From Candidatus Zhuqueibacterota bacterium (GTDB lineage Bacteria > Zhuqueibacterota > Zhuqueibacteria > Oceanimicrobiales > Oceanimicrobiaceae): a DNA stretch of 64,000 bases. Location of the stretch: the NCBI GenBank assembly GCA_029261995.1, contig JAJDAF010000013.1, forward strand, positions 1 through 64,000, written 5' to 3'. The notes below the pieces were generated by a model. That model ran no database searches. It was not told the origin of the DNA and saw only the letters and a program-made list of their open reading frames with translations. Below are positions 48,449 through 58,034 of this stretch, piece by piece. Numbering within the stretch: the stretch's first letter is position 1; each line of letters starts with the position of its first letter. Position numbers and translations under genes: made by a program.

Positions 48449-50470
48449 TCATGGAACGATAGCAGTTATGCTTATGTCCGAACCGACAAAGGGAATCAGT
48501 ATCTCATCAGCAGTCGGTCTAAAAAACTTTGCATCACATTGGAATTGAATATTCGTTGTTTCAGGCACTTGTTCAATCGCAATATCTATCACGCGATTTC
48601 TAAAAGGTAATTTAGCATGAATATTCCCCATGCCTGGAATCACTCGCGGCCTAAACCGCAAATAATTCTCCTTTGGCTGAAGACCCACAATGTGATGAAC
48701 AAACAAGGCAAGAATTTCGCCCCATGCCCAGGGTAAAATGCCGTTTTGTGCATACGGCGGTGCGATGCGCGGACCATACATCTCAAACCAGGAACCGGAC
48801 AGTGCGCCTGGAAGAGTGTTCAGCCATTCCAATACTTTGGAGACGTTGCCGTAATTCTTGCTTTCAACATGCGCTTTGGCAATGATGATGGAGGCGACCG
48901 GCCAGGGTCCTTCGGAGTCAGCTTCTGAGTCTACGTTGACACGCCCATGTCCGCCAATATCCCATTCCTGGTTCCAAAGCAATTCCATCTGCGCCAGAGT
49001 CGCATTTGCGATTTCTGAGTCGCCGGCAATGTACTCGAGCACTATCGGCAGCACGGCGGAGGTATCGGGATTCAAAAAGTGAGTGCGGTTCTTGTCAGCG
49101 AGCGGCACACCATCTGGGAGCCCCGATTTGTCCCCGGGTACAATTGCTTCCTGGATTGTGCCGTCGGGATTAAGGCGTTTTATGAAGCCGCTCTCGTTAA
49201 CCATCGCAAACTTGGGATCATGCAAGACTGCTTCTCTGAGTTTCGCCGCATGATATTCCCACCTTTGCGCAAGTGCATTCTTGGACATTTTTCTAGCAAG
49301 ATTTGCCGCAGATTTCAACCCTATTGACGGAAATATCTGGTACATCAATTCCAGACCATCTTTTATGCCATGCGCCTGGTGACGCTCCCAATAGTCCCGG
49401 CAATTGCAGAACATCCCGGATGATTCATGCTGGAAAATTTCATTAAGCGGGAATTCAGCAATTTTTACAATCTTCTCCCAATTCTGCAAAACGATGTCAA
49501 AGTCATTTGTCCAGGAAACATAGTTTTCCAAGACATAAAGCAGTACGCCGTTTTGATCAAGCTCAACCTCTTGCGGGTCGCGTTTCTCGCCCGAATCAAC
49601 GCAATCACCATCAGCAGAAACCAACTCATTGATCACCCTGTTAAGAAGTTTTCCGGCGAGCTTATGGTGCCCGGCTACGGTCATCCCGAAAATAATGAAA
49701 GACTGATCACGTACCCATTCCAGATTATACTGCCAAGTGCTTGCGTCCATCTTGCCGGCTTGGGAAATAACAGCAGGGAGCTGCTTGGTGGCGACATTGA
49801 AGAGATGATGGTACGCCGGGTTTGAAAAGTCAAGAGCAGCAATGTTTTTCCAGTAGGATGCCGCCTCAATTTCAAGAGGACTTTCACTTTCTACGATATC
49901 CACTGCATGACTTTTTTTGTCAAAATCATATCGCAGGATAATTCTTTTTTCATCTCGTACTCGCAGCTCAACTTGCCTTGCGAAGCTGCTTTGCAGTGTA
50001 CTCGTCTTTAAGGCAAAATGCTTGTCGTGGGCGGCGAGATTCTTGACCGCAATTTCTCTAATAAGCACTGGAGCGTGACTTGATGGGCAATAAAATACTT
50101 CGCTTATTTCCAGGTCAGATATTTCCCACCTGGCCAGCACTTGAGGGATTTCGGATTCATGGTTCCAACTTACGCGAAGATTCCGGGGAAGATGTGCTTG
50201 CGGATTGTTCTCAAATTCTAGTTTCACCTGGGTGTTTTCCAGGCCGGTGTCCCCGTCAAAAGTGAGTGTGTCTCGTTTCTTGCAAAGTACTTCAGGATCC
50301 ATGATTATCAATCCTAAAGGCGTGCCTTCACCCTGTGGCGAATATTGCACGGCGGCTTGTATTAGTCCATTCCCCAGAAAAAAATAGGACACATCTTTTA
50401 GAACAGTTCGAACATCCGCGTGGCCAATGTTCGGATCATCAGTATAGACATGCTCACTGACATCTATCAT
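48449..50470 (-). CDS. Six-hairpin glycosidase-like protein (GH15/GH65-like), cytoplasmic
   Basis: 673 aa without a signal peptide. An N-terminal beta-sandwich (about 1-200) precedes an (alpha/alpha)6 barrel that begins NLEWVRDQSFIIFGM (about 247) and includes GHGRVNVDSEADSEGPWPVASIIIAK and GILPWAWGEILALFVHHIVGLQ. The combination is seen in glucoamylase-like and glycan phosphorylase-like enzymes; Glu residues near GEI and DSEGPW are candidates but unproven. It probably removes terminal sugars from imported oligosaccharides. The DNA of this gene is noticeably more AT-rich than GH38 further upstream. Confidence 0.65.
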   Translation of the reverse strand: MIDVSEHVYTDDPNIGHADVRTVLKDVSYFFLGNGLIQAAVQYSPQGEGTPLGLIIMDPEVLCKKRDTLTFDGDTGLENTQVKLEFENNPQAHLPRNLRVSWNHESEIPQVLARWEISDLEISEVFYCPSSHAPVLIREIAVKNLAAHDKHFALKTSTLQSSFARQVELRVRDEKRIILRYDFDKKSHAVDIVESESPLEIEAASYWKNIAALDFSNPAYHHLFNVATKQLPAVISQAGKMDASTWQYNLEWVRDQSFIIFGMTVAGHHKLAGKLLNRVINELVSADGDCVDSGEKRDPQEVELDQNGVLLYVLENYVSWTNDFDIVLQNWEKIVKIAEFPLNEIFQHESSGMFCNCRDYWERHQAHGIKDGLELMYQIFPSIGLKSAANLARKMSKNALAQRWEYHAAKLREAVLHDPKFAMVNESGFIKRLNPDGTIQEAIVPGDKSGLPDGVPLADKNRTHFLNPDTSAVLPIVLEYIAGDSEIANATLAQMELLWNQEWDIGGHGRVNVDSEADSEGPWPVASIIIAKAHVESKNYGNVSKVLEWLNTLPGALSGSWFEMYGPRIAPPYAQNGILPWAWGEILALFVHHIVGLQPKENYLRFRPRVIPGMGNIHAKLPFRNRVIDIAIEQVPETTNIQFQCDAKFFRPTADEILIPFVGSDISITAIVP

Positions 50471-50555
50471 GTCATCCTCCGCTTTAGTAAGAAGAACTCC
50501 AAAAGGACATCTTCAAAAGACTCTATCTCAAAAGAACACTCTGTCGAAAATGGTA

Positions 50556-51368
50556 TTAGGCAAAAGCTCCATCCACTTGTTTGCCATAGATAATCGGGCA
50601 GATGTCCATATCGTCGATATATCTGGTCAAATCTTCTCCCCGGCCATTGATAGAGGCGCTCTTCTCTGTGCGCAGATGGATGGCAAAGCTGCGCCGCGGT
50701 ACGGACGAGAAATTCCAGCCACTGCCATGGACAGTGAGTTTGTGATGGATGCTCATGCCGCCAGGCGGCAACAATGCAAATTTCTCATCCCAACTTTTGC
50801 CGGGAGGTAAGATAAAATCGTCTGGCGTGTTTTGTTGACTGTAGAAATCCCCTCCGTCCACGTCCTCCCACTGATGAGAGCCCACCACGAACTTCATTGC
50901 ACCAGACGACTCATTGACATCACTTAAGGCGAACCAGGCCGTCAGCAGTTCACTGCCATCCTGCCAGAAATTCTTCCAGTAAGTCCAGTCATGGTGCCAC
51001 CCTACCTTTGTCGCAGCTGGTGCATTGCCAGAAACTGGAGGTTTGAAGAGCAATTGTACCCACCAGACTTGCACCATCTGCGCTGCTGTTGCTGCAGCCA
51101 CACAGTCACCGATTTCCGGAGACCGAATGAGTTCCGCAATCGCCCGATCCGCCATTTGTGGTTGCTCGATTTTGCAGAGTTGACCAACATCGTCACCTGG
51201 ATTCCAGGGAGATTCTTCCGGCGACCTTCCCAAGTCATATTTGCCTGCACGAACATTGTCCATCCCTGCAAGGGCATCTTGCACACTCTTGTTGTCAACT
51301 ATGGGCTCGCTGAAGATGTGAAAACCGTTTTTTGCGTAAGATTGAGCCGTATCCGAAACTAACTGCAT
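50556..51368 (-). CDS. Phytanoyl-CoA dioxygenase (PhyH)-family Fe(II)/2-oxoglutarate oxygenase
   Basis: 270 aa. The iron ligands are visible as H-x-D at 125-127 (GWHHDWTYW) and His214 (TVHGSGWNF), with Arg225/226 (PRRSF) to bind 2-oxoglutarate. The family hydroxylates many small substrates. Placed in a glycan island, it may oxidise or demethylate a sugar substituent, but the substrate cannot be read. It lies 36 bases after the MFS-HEAT gene and 85 before the glycosidase gene. No signal peptide, so cytoplasmic. It implies some oxygen use in an otherwise nifJ-bearing organism. Confidence 0.88.
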   Translation of the reverse strand: MQLVSDTAQSYAKNGFHIFSEPIVDNKSVQDALAGMDNVRAGKYDLGRSPEESPWNPGDDVGQLCKIEQPQMADRAIAELIRSPEIGDCVAAATAAQMVQVWWVQLLFKPPVSGNAPAATKVGWHHDWTYWKNFWQDGSELLTAWFALSDVNESSGAMKFVVGSHQWEDVDGGDFYSQQNTPDDFILPPGKSWDEKFALLPPGGMSIHHKLTVHGSGWNFSSVPRRSFAIHLRTEKSASINGRGEDLTRYIDDMDICPIIYGKQVDGAFA

Positions 51369-51404
51369 TGACCCTCCATTCTCTTCTTTGCTGGTGCGAT
51401 CTAG

Positions 51405-53585
51405 CTACTCCAATATGTCTGCTTTTAGGATCTGGTACGTAAAATAGGCCGTGGCTAAAGCAGTCGATAGATTCAGCGTTTCCTCGGGCTGGCTCAAGAT
51501 TGAATTCTTCAGGTATTTTCTGTGACCATCAAAAGTGTGTTCCACAAGAATTGAACGACACCATTCAAGAATCTCAATGAAATTCTGATTCTCAAAATGT
51601 TCCTTGAGGCTCTTTCTTACCTTGTTGAAAATCTCGATTTGTTTTGCTTCTTCCAGGAGTCTCTTAACACCCTTGGATGGGTGATCATTCTCTAGTTGAT
51701 AAATCTCAGACAAAGGCGGTGACATTCCGAGCAGCCTTGATGATAATGACAGAATCGTCTGAGTCCGGCTGTCACCTTGATTGCTGGCCGCGGTCTCAAA
51801 CAGATCTGACAAATATTGTCCACTCTTGTCCATAATGCTGATCGCCACAAAGAAATTCATTCCTTCCCATATTTTGTTTGCCGGTGATTTGAAAAGTTCG
51901 ATGACTTTTTCCAGTTCAGAAACATTTCCAACTCGAGCAAGTGACTTGGCCGCGGTTGACCGGATGTCCGGTGAAGGGTCGTCCAAAAAGGTGATTAGAG
52001 TCTGTTCCACCCTCGTATTCGGGTATGCTCCCAAAGCAAATATGGCTCGAGCTCGGTGATAGGAATGGACATCGCTTGCTTCCTGAATAATTTCATCAAG
52101 CAAGACCGGCCGTGGCCTTGCATAAAGGGACTTCAGCAATTCTCCCTTCTCGGCTGAAAGAGGATTCCGTAGTATTCTTCTAATTTCTTCGGTTGCGACG
52201 TTTGTGTCGCTGAGTCCGATGGCCAACAAGATAGTTTTTTTCTTAACAGGGTTGGTCGTCAGATTGAACTGATAGATATCTAAATAGGCTTTGAGATCTC
52301 GCGTAGATAGCAGTATCTGTGTGGTTTCTCTCACCGACAAACTGCCGCGGTCCTCTAAAAAATAGCAGGATACAATGATTCCTAAAGCGAAAACTCCCTG
52401 TGTCATGAACACCAGGGAATAATCATGAAGGTAGGGATGAGATGTGACCTCTCCCAGATCGATTAGGTAGCCTCCAAATAAACCCAGAAGTAGAGCAATT
52501 ATGGCGGAGAAGAAATGAACCATGGATGTATAAGTTATCTTGTCTTTCTCCGGAATCATCTTTAAAACCAGCCGAGCGGTGAGTATGATAATCATCGCTT
52601 GAGAAAACAGGGTCAAAAAGCTCAACAGGAAAATGGCGCCCCAATGCGTATCAACGGGAACAAACGCCCAGACGAGGCTGAGTATTGCCAGAAATGATGA
52701 GGACAGAATCATGATCGGTTTGCTTCCTATCCTGTCCACAAAGGGCTTTATCAGATAACCGGAGAATACTGCAGCCAGGCTGGCAACAAAGCTGTAAAGA
52801 AAAAGCATGTTGTCCGGCATCGCGATGACTTTCTTCAGGAACGGAATAAGAAATGTCAGCAAGATCACGGAACTGAGGCCCATCCAATGGATGGTCAAAA
52901 CCGTGCCCGTCTCGCGCCTCATCAGATTTTCTTTAAGAAGAGAAAAGATGTTCCGGCCAGACTGATAGATAACAGACTCCCGGCATGGCACTCTGTTTAT
53001 ATGACGAGCTGCCATCGTATTCGCGGCAATCCCCAAGAGTTGAATAAATAGTAAGCCGGTCAAAGTCTGAAAAACCCTTGTCGATAGGATGATAAAACTG
53101 ATTGTATTGGAAACCAGTGTCATTGAGTGCGCACGGTTCAGAAGTCTGGTAACGAACTCGCCTAAATTATCCTGATTGGTCAAAGCCTGTTGAATGGGTT
53201 GGCCAACAGGAATGCCCACTGTTCTTATGAGACAGAACCCAGTGTAGACTGCAAGAATCAGCATGACAGCATTTTGCCCTGACGTAAAAAACAGCAAACC
53301 ATAAAAAATACAGATCAAGCCACGGAATATCCACGCATAGTAATGAACTTTGACTAGGTTCATACCATGGATTAAACCTGGGAGGAAGATCAAAATAACG
53401 CCGCTAAGATGAATCACCGAAGAAATATACCCCAACTGCAGATTTGATGCTCCACAATGAATGGCCATCAGATAAACAGTCGTACTAGCAAGAAAATTGA
53501 TTCCTAATCCATTATAGGTAATGTGCTTCATGTACTCGGATAGACCGAGTGCTTTTTCTTTTTGCGAAAGATATTGGCTCTTCAT
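51405..53585 (-). CDS. MFS transporter fused to C-terminal HEAT repeats
   Basis: 726 aa. Residues 1-425 have about twelve membrane helices of the major facilitator type, with the basic loop motif FVDRIGSKPIM between helices 8 and 9 region. Residues 430-726 are soluble and helical: HEAT/PBS-lyase-like repeats (HRARAIFALGAYPNTRVEQTLITFLDDPSPDIRSTAAKSLARVGN region) and further helices. A HEAT scaffold on an MFS carrier is uncommon and may dock a cytoplasmic enzyme such as the neighbouring glycosidase. The likely cargo is an oligosaccharide from the island. The gene is AT-rich compared with its neighbours. Confidence 0.82.
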   Translation of the reverse strand: MKSQYLSQKEKALGLSEYMKHITYNGLGINFLASTTVYLMAIHCGASNLQLGYISSVIHLSGVILIFLPGLIHGMNLVKVHYYAWIFRGLICIFYGLLFFTSGQNAVMLILAVYTGFCLIRTVGIPVGQPIQQALTNQDNLGEFVTRLLNRAHSMTLVSNTISFIILSTRVFQTLTGLLFIQLLGIAANTMAARHINRVPCRESVIYQSGRNIFSLLKENLMRRETGTVLTIHWMGLSSVILLTFLIPFLKKVIAMPDNMLFLYSFVASLAAVFSGYLIKPFVDRIGSKPIMILSSSFLAILSLVWAFVPVDTHWGAIFLLSFLTLFSQAMIIILTARLVLKMIPEKDKITYTSMVHFFSAIIALLLGLFGGYLIDLGEVTSHPYLHDYSLVFMTQGVFALGIIVSCYFLEDRGSLSVRETTQILLSTRDLKAYLDIYQFNLTTNPVKKKTILLAIGLSDTNVATEEIRRILRNPLSAEKGELLKSLYARPRPVLLDEIIQEASDVHSYHRARAIFALGAYPNTRVEQTLITFLDDPSPDIRSTAAKSLARVGNVSELEKVIELFKSPANKIWEGMNFFVAISIMDKSGQYLSDLFETAASNQGDSRTQTILSLSSRLLGMSPPLSEIYQLENDHPSKGVKRLLEEAKQIEIFNKVRKSLKEHFENQNFIEILEWCRSILVEHTFDGHRKYLKNSILSQPEETLNLSTALATAYFTYQILKADILE

Positions 53586-53742
53586 GGGAGTTCGGTTGCT
53601 AAAGATTCCGTTCTGTATCCCTGGCTATTTCTTCTTTGTCCAATGTGAAAGACGCAGATTAATGTTGTTGAACACCGCAAGTGGTGCTCCAAGCACGTGA
53701 GTTTGGATTTTGTGCACTTGCAGATTCTCGACGCCGATTCCA

Positions 53743-54768
53743 CTAAAGCACTCTTTCCCACTCCTCAAATACAGCCATTGCTGTTTCGGGAATCGCACCT
53801 AGTCCGAGTTCAAACTGGGCGATTATTCCGCCGGCAGGATCAAACAGGTGGTCCGCTACTTTTCGCACGGCGTCCCGACCCGCTTGAGGATCAGGCGAGG
53901 TGAGGATGTGTTGCCGGTCAATCTCGCCCCAGAATGTGATCTTGCCTTTTGCCTGCCCTGCCAAAGCCTTCATATCCATGCAAAAAAGCTGCGAATTGAT
54001 CGCATCAACGCCAACCTCAATGAGGTCTTCATAGATGGCAGAAATGTGGCCGTCCGAGTGCATGAAAGTGAACTTATTGTGCGAATGAGCCAGATCGCAA
54101 TAGTCTCGATAAAGCGGCTTGAAAAACTCACGCCAGGTGCGGGGTGAAATGAGCAAATTAGCCTGAGAGCCCCAGTCATCCATGAACGTGATGCCATCAA
54201 CATCAGTTGATACCCAAAATTCAATTTCTTCTAGGTAGAATTCATGGATCATTTTCAGCAGATCAAGGAATCCTCCTTCCGGTTCCATGACATCAAGCAT
54301 GGCGTTCTCGACGCCGCGAAGAAATTGGTAGCGTTCCCAGGGACGAGGACAACAGGATGAGAGAACAAACAAATCTGTTTCATGACAAAACCGATTCACC
54401 TTGTCACGAGCCAGTTCCTGATTATCTGGTAATGTTTCGTATGGCGGCCTCACCTTTTGCCAGTCCGACAGTTCCGGCAGGATGGGACTACGCACTTCAC
54501 CGATACACCCTTCTTGAAGGTTGGAGAAAACACAGCCCCATTCATCGACATACTGACCGACTTTAAACGGGTCGCCATCAACTCTCGGAGATGGGCAGTA
54601 CACCTCGGGCGGCTTTGCAAAGTCAATCGGAAAGCGCGCCTGGAGTTCCTTCACCGCCTCAGGAAAATGCATCTCAGCCCAGGGCAGCAACCATAAATCT
54701 CGTGGAATCCGTTCTGGAGAATCGAATTTCAGACAATGCTGAACTAGTTCACGTGAAGTTTGCGGCAT
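53743..54768 (-). CDS. Uroporphyrinogen decarboxylase (URO-D)-family protein
   Basis: 341 aa. TIM-barrel of the UroD/MtaA/CmuA superfamily: RELVQHCLKFDSPERIPRD at the N-terminus, VDGITFMDDWGSQANLLISP (about 190), KFTFMHSDGHI, and an ending AVFEEWERVL. No other haem genes are near, so it is unlikely to be HemE. Members in carbohydrate islands of anaerobes are thought to act as methyltransferase-like or unknown enzymes. A demethylation role for methylated sugars would fit with the neighbouring PhyH gene, but this is inference. Confidence 0.85.
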   Translation of the reverse strand: MPQTSRELVQHCLKFDSPERIPRDLWLLPWAEMHFPEAVKELQARFPIDFAKPPEVYCPSPRVDGDPFKVGQYVDEWGCVFSNLQEGCIGEVRSPILPELSDWQKVRPPYETLPDNQELARDKVNRFCHETDLFVLSSCCPRPWERYQFLRGVENAMLDVMEPEGGFLDLLKMIHEFYLEEIEFWVSTDVDGITFMDDWGSQANLLISPRTWREFFKPLYRDYCDLAHSHNKFTFMHSDGHISAIYEDLIEVGVDAINSQLFCMDMKALAGQAKGKITFWGEIDRQHILTSPDPQAGRDAVRKVADHLFDPAGGIIAQFELGLGAIPETAMAVFEEWERVL

Positions 54769-54864
54769 AGCTTAAATTTCCTCTGTTACGCGCTATTGAT
54801 TAAGAAACCGGTGCCTCCCCAGCAATTGAAACACTTAGATATCAAAGCGCAATCAGGCCACAGT

Positions 54865-57800
54865 CTATGCCGGGAGCAAGCGAACCGTAACAATCTCAAA
54901 CGGCCTAACATGCAGCTCAACGCTCTGTCCTTTAACAGCCAACGTCTCCTGGTTTTCCTCTAGCAGATTGCAGAGATGTGCTTCCTTTATAGCAAAATTC
55001 ACTTGCACGGTCACCCGGCCTCGTTGCCGGTTGCACTCGTAGAAGCGCACGATCACACCATTTCCATCCTCTGCACGCTTGATTGTTTCCACGACAATGT
55101 TGGGCGGCAGCACCACCAGTGCATCCTGCGATTGCCCGGTCGGCGCATTGGTGGTAACAGCGATCAGCGGATCGTTAAAGGTGTAAGCTACTTGCGCTAT
55201 CTCGGCAGGGTTGAGCTGGCTGTCATTCGCATGCGGAAAAAGGCTGTAGGCGAAACGATGTTCACCCTTATCTGCTTCCGGATCTGGCTGCGTGGTGCCG
55301 CGTAGAAGGGAAAGGCGGATGACATTGTCGTGGATGTCGTGCCCGTATTTGCAATCGTTTATCAGCGCAACACCATAGCCACCTTCGCTCAAATCAACCC
55401 ACTTTTGAGCGGCCGTTTCAAAACGCGCCCAATCCCATGAGGTGTTGCGATGCGTTGGCCGCTGCACGCTGCCCCACTGAATCTCGTAAGTCGCGACAGG
55501 CGATAGAACATCTACCGGAAACGCCGTCTTTAACAAGATGTGGCGCTCCTGCCACTGGAAGGTGGTGTCAAAGTCGAGTTGCGGCCTGTTGTAGGTCAGC
55601 GAAATACGCTGGGTGAAATGACTATTGAGAATACGGCGCTGGATTTCAATCGTCGCCCGCAACGGGCCTTCTTCTACCACCACAATGGAGTCGGCTGGCT
55701 CCGCCAGAAACAATTTGTCTTCGTAAAAAATATCAATATCCCAGGCATCCCAGTTAAGTGGACGGTCTTCAAATGCCTGGAATTCGTTGGCCACCGCTCC
55801 GAGCGGCAACACTTCGCGCTGGCAGGCTTTGTCATAAATCCGGCTGATGTCGCCCGCCTCGTTGAACTCGACGCGTAGATAGCTGTTTTCCAAAAGTGTG
55901 GGCGTAGCGTGAAGGGGAAAACGGCCGCTATCCGGCCGCGGTGATGCGCCGGACGTGAGCGCCAACGGATGAGCGCTGTAAGGACTAATCTCAGCACAGC
56001 CAATCAGGGTACCGCCCGCCACTGGCTGCGTGTACACGTCTTCTGCGAAACGTTGGCTCGGGGGCAGCTTGCCCTCCCAAAACGCCAGGTCATTACGTGC
56101 AAAACCGGTTGGGTTGATGAGCGTCACCTCACCGCCGACCCGCTGCTGGAGAATCTCGATGGCGGAGGAGCGAACGACCGTTGCCAATGCCCGAATTTCC
56201 TCATACTGCTGCTCCGATTCCACATAAACGGCGTTGATACTGCTGCCGGGGATGATATCATGGAATTGATTGAGGCAAAGCAGCCGCCACGCCTGGTGCA
56301 GTGTTTCATGCGGATAATCATAGTCGGCGTCCAGCAAGGAAGCCAGTGTCGCCAGAAACTCGGCATCGTGCAGCAGGAATTCGCTTTTGCGGTGGGCGCG
56401 CTTACTGCGACTCTGCGTGGTGTACGTGCCGCGATGGATTTCCAGATAGAGTTCGCTGTTCCAGGTGGGAAGTTTGTCGCCGCTTTCCGCTTCCAACCGG
56501 CGAAAGAAGTCGATGACCTTACCCTGTTTGACGCGAGGCAAGGCGGGGAATGCTCTGAGTTCCTGAGCATTCTCGTTCATCTCGTGGGTCGGGCCGCCGC
56601 CGCCATCGCCATAGCCATAGCTCATCAGCATGGTTTTTTGTGCTGCTTTGTGCTTCAGTTTGACCCAGGAACCAAGCGCGGTAAAAGCCGCAAGCTGTGC
56701 GTTATAGGTTGCGGTGTTTTCCAAGTCCTGCCGCCCGGGCACTCCGTCCCGCGGATCCTCGGGTGAAGTACTGAAGTGAGTTAACACCTTTGTGCCATCC
56801 AGCCCCTGCCACCAGAATGAATCGTAGGGCATTTTATTGACCTGATTCCAGCCGATTTTGATGGTGAAAAAATACTCCAGGCCAGCCAGTTTGATGAGCT
56901 GGGGTAAGCTCCATGTGTAACCAAAAACATCCGGCAGCCAAAGTACGGGCGATTCCGCGTCAGGACCAAAATGGTCGCGGAAAAAAGTACGCCCCAGCAA
57001 GAACTGCCGCGCCAACGATTCAGGACCGGTGATGTTGCAGTCAGCCTCGACCCACATACCGCCAATTGGCTCCCAACGCCCGTCTGCGACGCGCTGTTTG
57101 ATATCCTTGAACAAGGCCGGGTAATCCTGCTGCACGTAGTCATAAAGTTGCGGCTGGCTTTGGGTAAAATGATAGTCGGGGAACTGCTCCATCATGCGCA
57201 TGACGGTGTGAAAAGTGCGCCCCGCTTTGCGACGCGTCTCTGCCAATGTCCAGAGCCAGGCAACATCAATGTGCGCGTGTCCGGCGGCGATGATTTCCAC
57301 GTCCAGTGGCGGGCCGGCATCGGCAATTCCCTGCCGCAGGACGGCCATGGCGGCAGGTACGCTGGCGTAAAAAGATTCGCCAAAGGGTTCGCGGGTGTCC
57401 AGGATTCTATAGGCAGCGTCAAGGGCGTTGAAAAGACGGGTTTTGGCAGGTTCGTGTTCGTCAAGCAGGTCAGCTGCCTCGAGGGCTGTTCGTGCCACCG
57501 CCAGAAGATCCCGGGTTGGTTGATGGATTTGCACAACGGCGCATTCCCGCATGAATAGCTGTTTGCCTGGCTCATTCCACATGGCCCCCATGAACCCGGT
57601 CCACCCGTGCAGCACCAATCGATGAGGATGGCCGTCGCAGTGGTGAGGTGCCAGTACAAACTCCTGATGATGGCGATCTATTGCAGCATGGGGCACGCCG
57701 TCAATATAGACCAGGGCTTCGGGGTGACTGAATTCCCCGGCATCGCCAAGAGGCAAAAACAAAGCAGCAGGACTGCTGGCGTCAAACTCTGAGGGAACCG

Positions 57801-58032
57801 TGAATTCGCCTCGCATAACGAAGTTGATGTTCTGTCCGCCCCAGTAGGTGAGCGTTTGAATGACCGGCCAATCCGAATCGTCAAGTTTCGGGTTGAGTAT
57901 CTGTTCGTTTGGCTCATCGATCGCCTGGTAACGAAAAGGCTTGAGCACGCGCCGGTGTTGATACGCTAACGGTGTGATGAGATCGAGCCAACGTGCTATT
58001 TTCCAAGAAGTTGTCCTAATATCGTGGTTCAA
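54865..58032 (-). CDS. Alpha-mannosidase, glycoside hydrolase family 38
   Basis: 1055 aa, full length. Zinc ligands His254 and Asp256 (HAHIDVAWLW) and the nucleophile Asp368 (WLPDVFGY) are clear; a further site is in SYGYGDGGGGPTHEM. The C-terminal beta-sandwich domains are complete (FDTTFQWQERHILLKTAFPV). No signal peptide, so it acts in the cytoplasm on imported alpha-mannosyl oligosaccharides. The stop of the upstream sialate O-acetylesterase-like gene is 2 bases away, so the genes are coupled. Confidence 0.95.
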   Translation of the reverse strand: MNHDIRTTSWKIARWLDLITPLAYQHRRVLKPFRYQAIDEPNEQILNPKLDDSDWPVIQTLTYWGGQNINFVMRGEFTVPSEFDASSPAALFLPLGDAGEFSHPEALVYIDGVPHAAIDRHHQEFVLAPHHCDGHPHRLVLHGWTGFMGAMWNEPGKQLFMRECAVVQIHQPTRDLLAVARTALEAADLLDEHEPAKTRLFNALDAAYRILDTREPFGESFYASVPAAMAVLRQGIADAGPPLDVEIIAAGHAHIDVAWLWTLAETRRKAGRTFHTVMRMMEQFPDYHFTQSQPQLYDYVQQDYPALFKDIKQRVADGRWEPIGGMWVEADCNITGPESLARQFLLGRTFFRDHFGPDAESPVLWLPDVFGYTWSLPQLIKLAGLEYFFTIKIGWNQVNKMPYDSFWWQGLDGTKVLTHFSTSPEDPRDGVPGRQDLENTATYNAQLAAFTALGSWVKLKHKAAQKTMLMSYGYGDGGGGPTHEMNENAQELRAFPALPRVKQGKVIDFFRRLEAESGDKLPTWNSELYLEIHRGTYTTQSRSKRAHRKSEFLLHDAEFLATLASLLDADYDYPHETLHQAWRLLCLNQFHDIIPGSSINAVYVESEQQYEEIRALATVVRSSAIEILQQRVGGEVTLINPTGFARNDLAFWEGKLPPSQRFAEDVYTQPVAGGTLIGCAEISPYSAHPLALTSGASPRPDSGRFPLHATPTLLENSYLRVEFNEAGDISRIYDKACQREVLPLGAVANEFQAFEDRPLNWDAWDIDIFYEDKLFLAEPADSIVVVEEGPLRATIEIQRRILNSHFTQRISLTYNRPQLDFDTTFQWQERHILLKTAFPVDVLSPVATYEIQWGSVQRPTHRNTSWDWARFETAAQKWVDLSEGGYGVALINDCKYGHDIHDNVIRLSLLRGTTQPDPEADKGEHRFAYSLFPHANDSQLNPAEIAQVAYTFNDPLIAVTTNAPTGQSQDALVVLPPNIVVETIKRAEDGNGVIVRFYECNRQRGRVTVQVNFAIKEAHLCNLLEENQETLAVKGQSVELHVRPFEIVTVRLLPA

Positions 58033-58034
58033 TG

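Noticed and set aside
53743-54768. HemE (haem synthesis) for the URO-D family gene
   Set aside because: No haem genes nearby, placement in a carbohydrate island, and sequence closer to the general URO-D/methyltransferase group.
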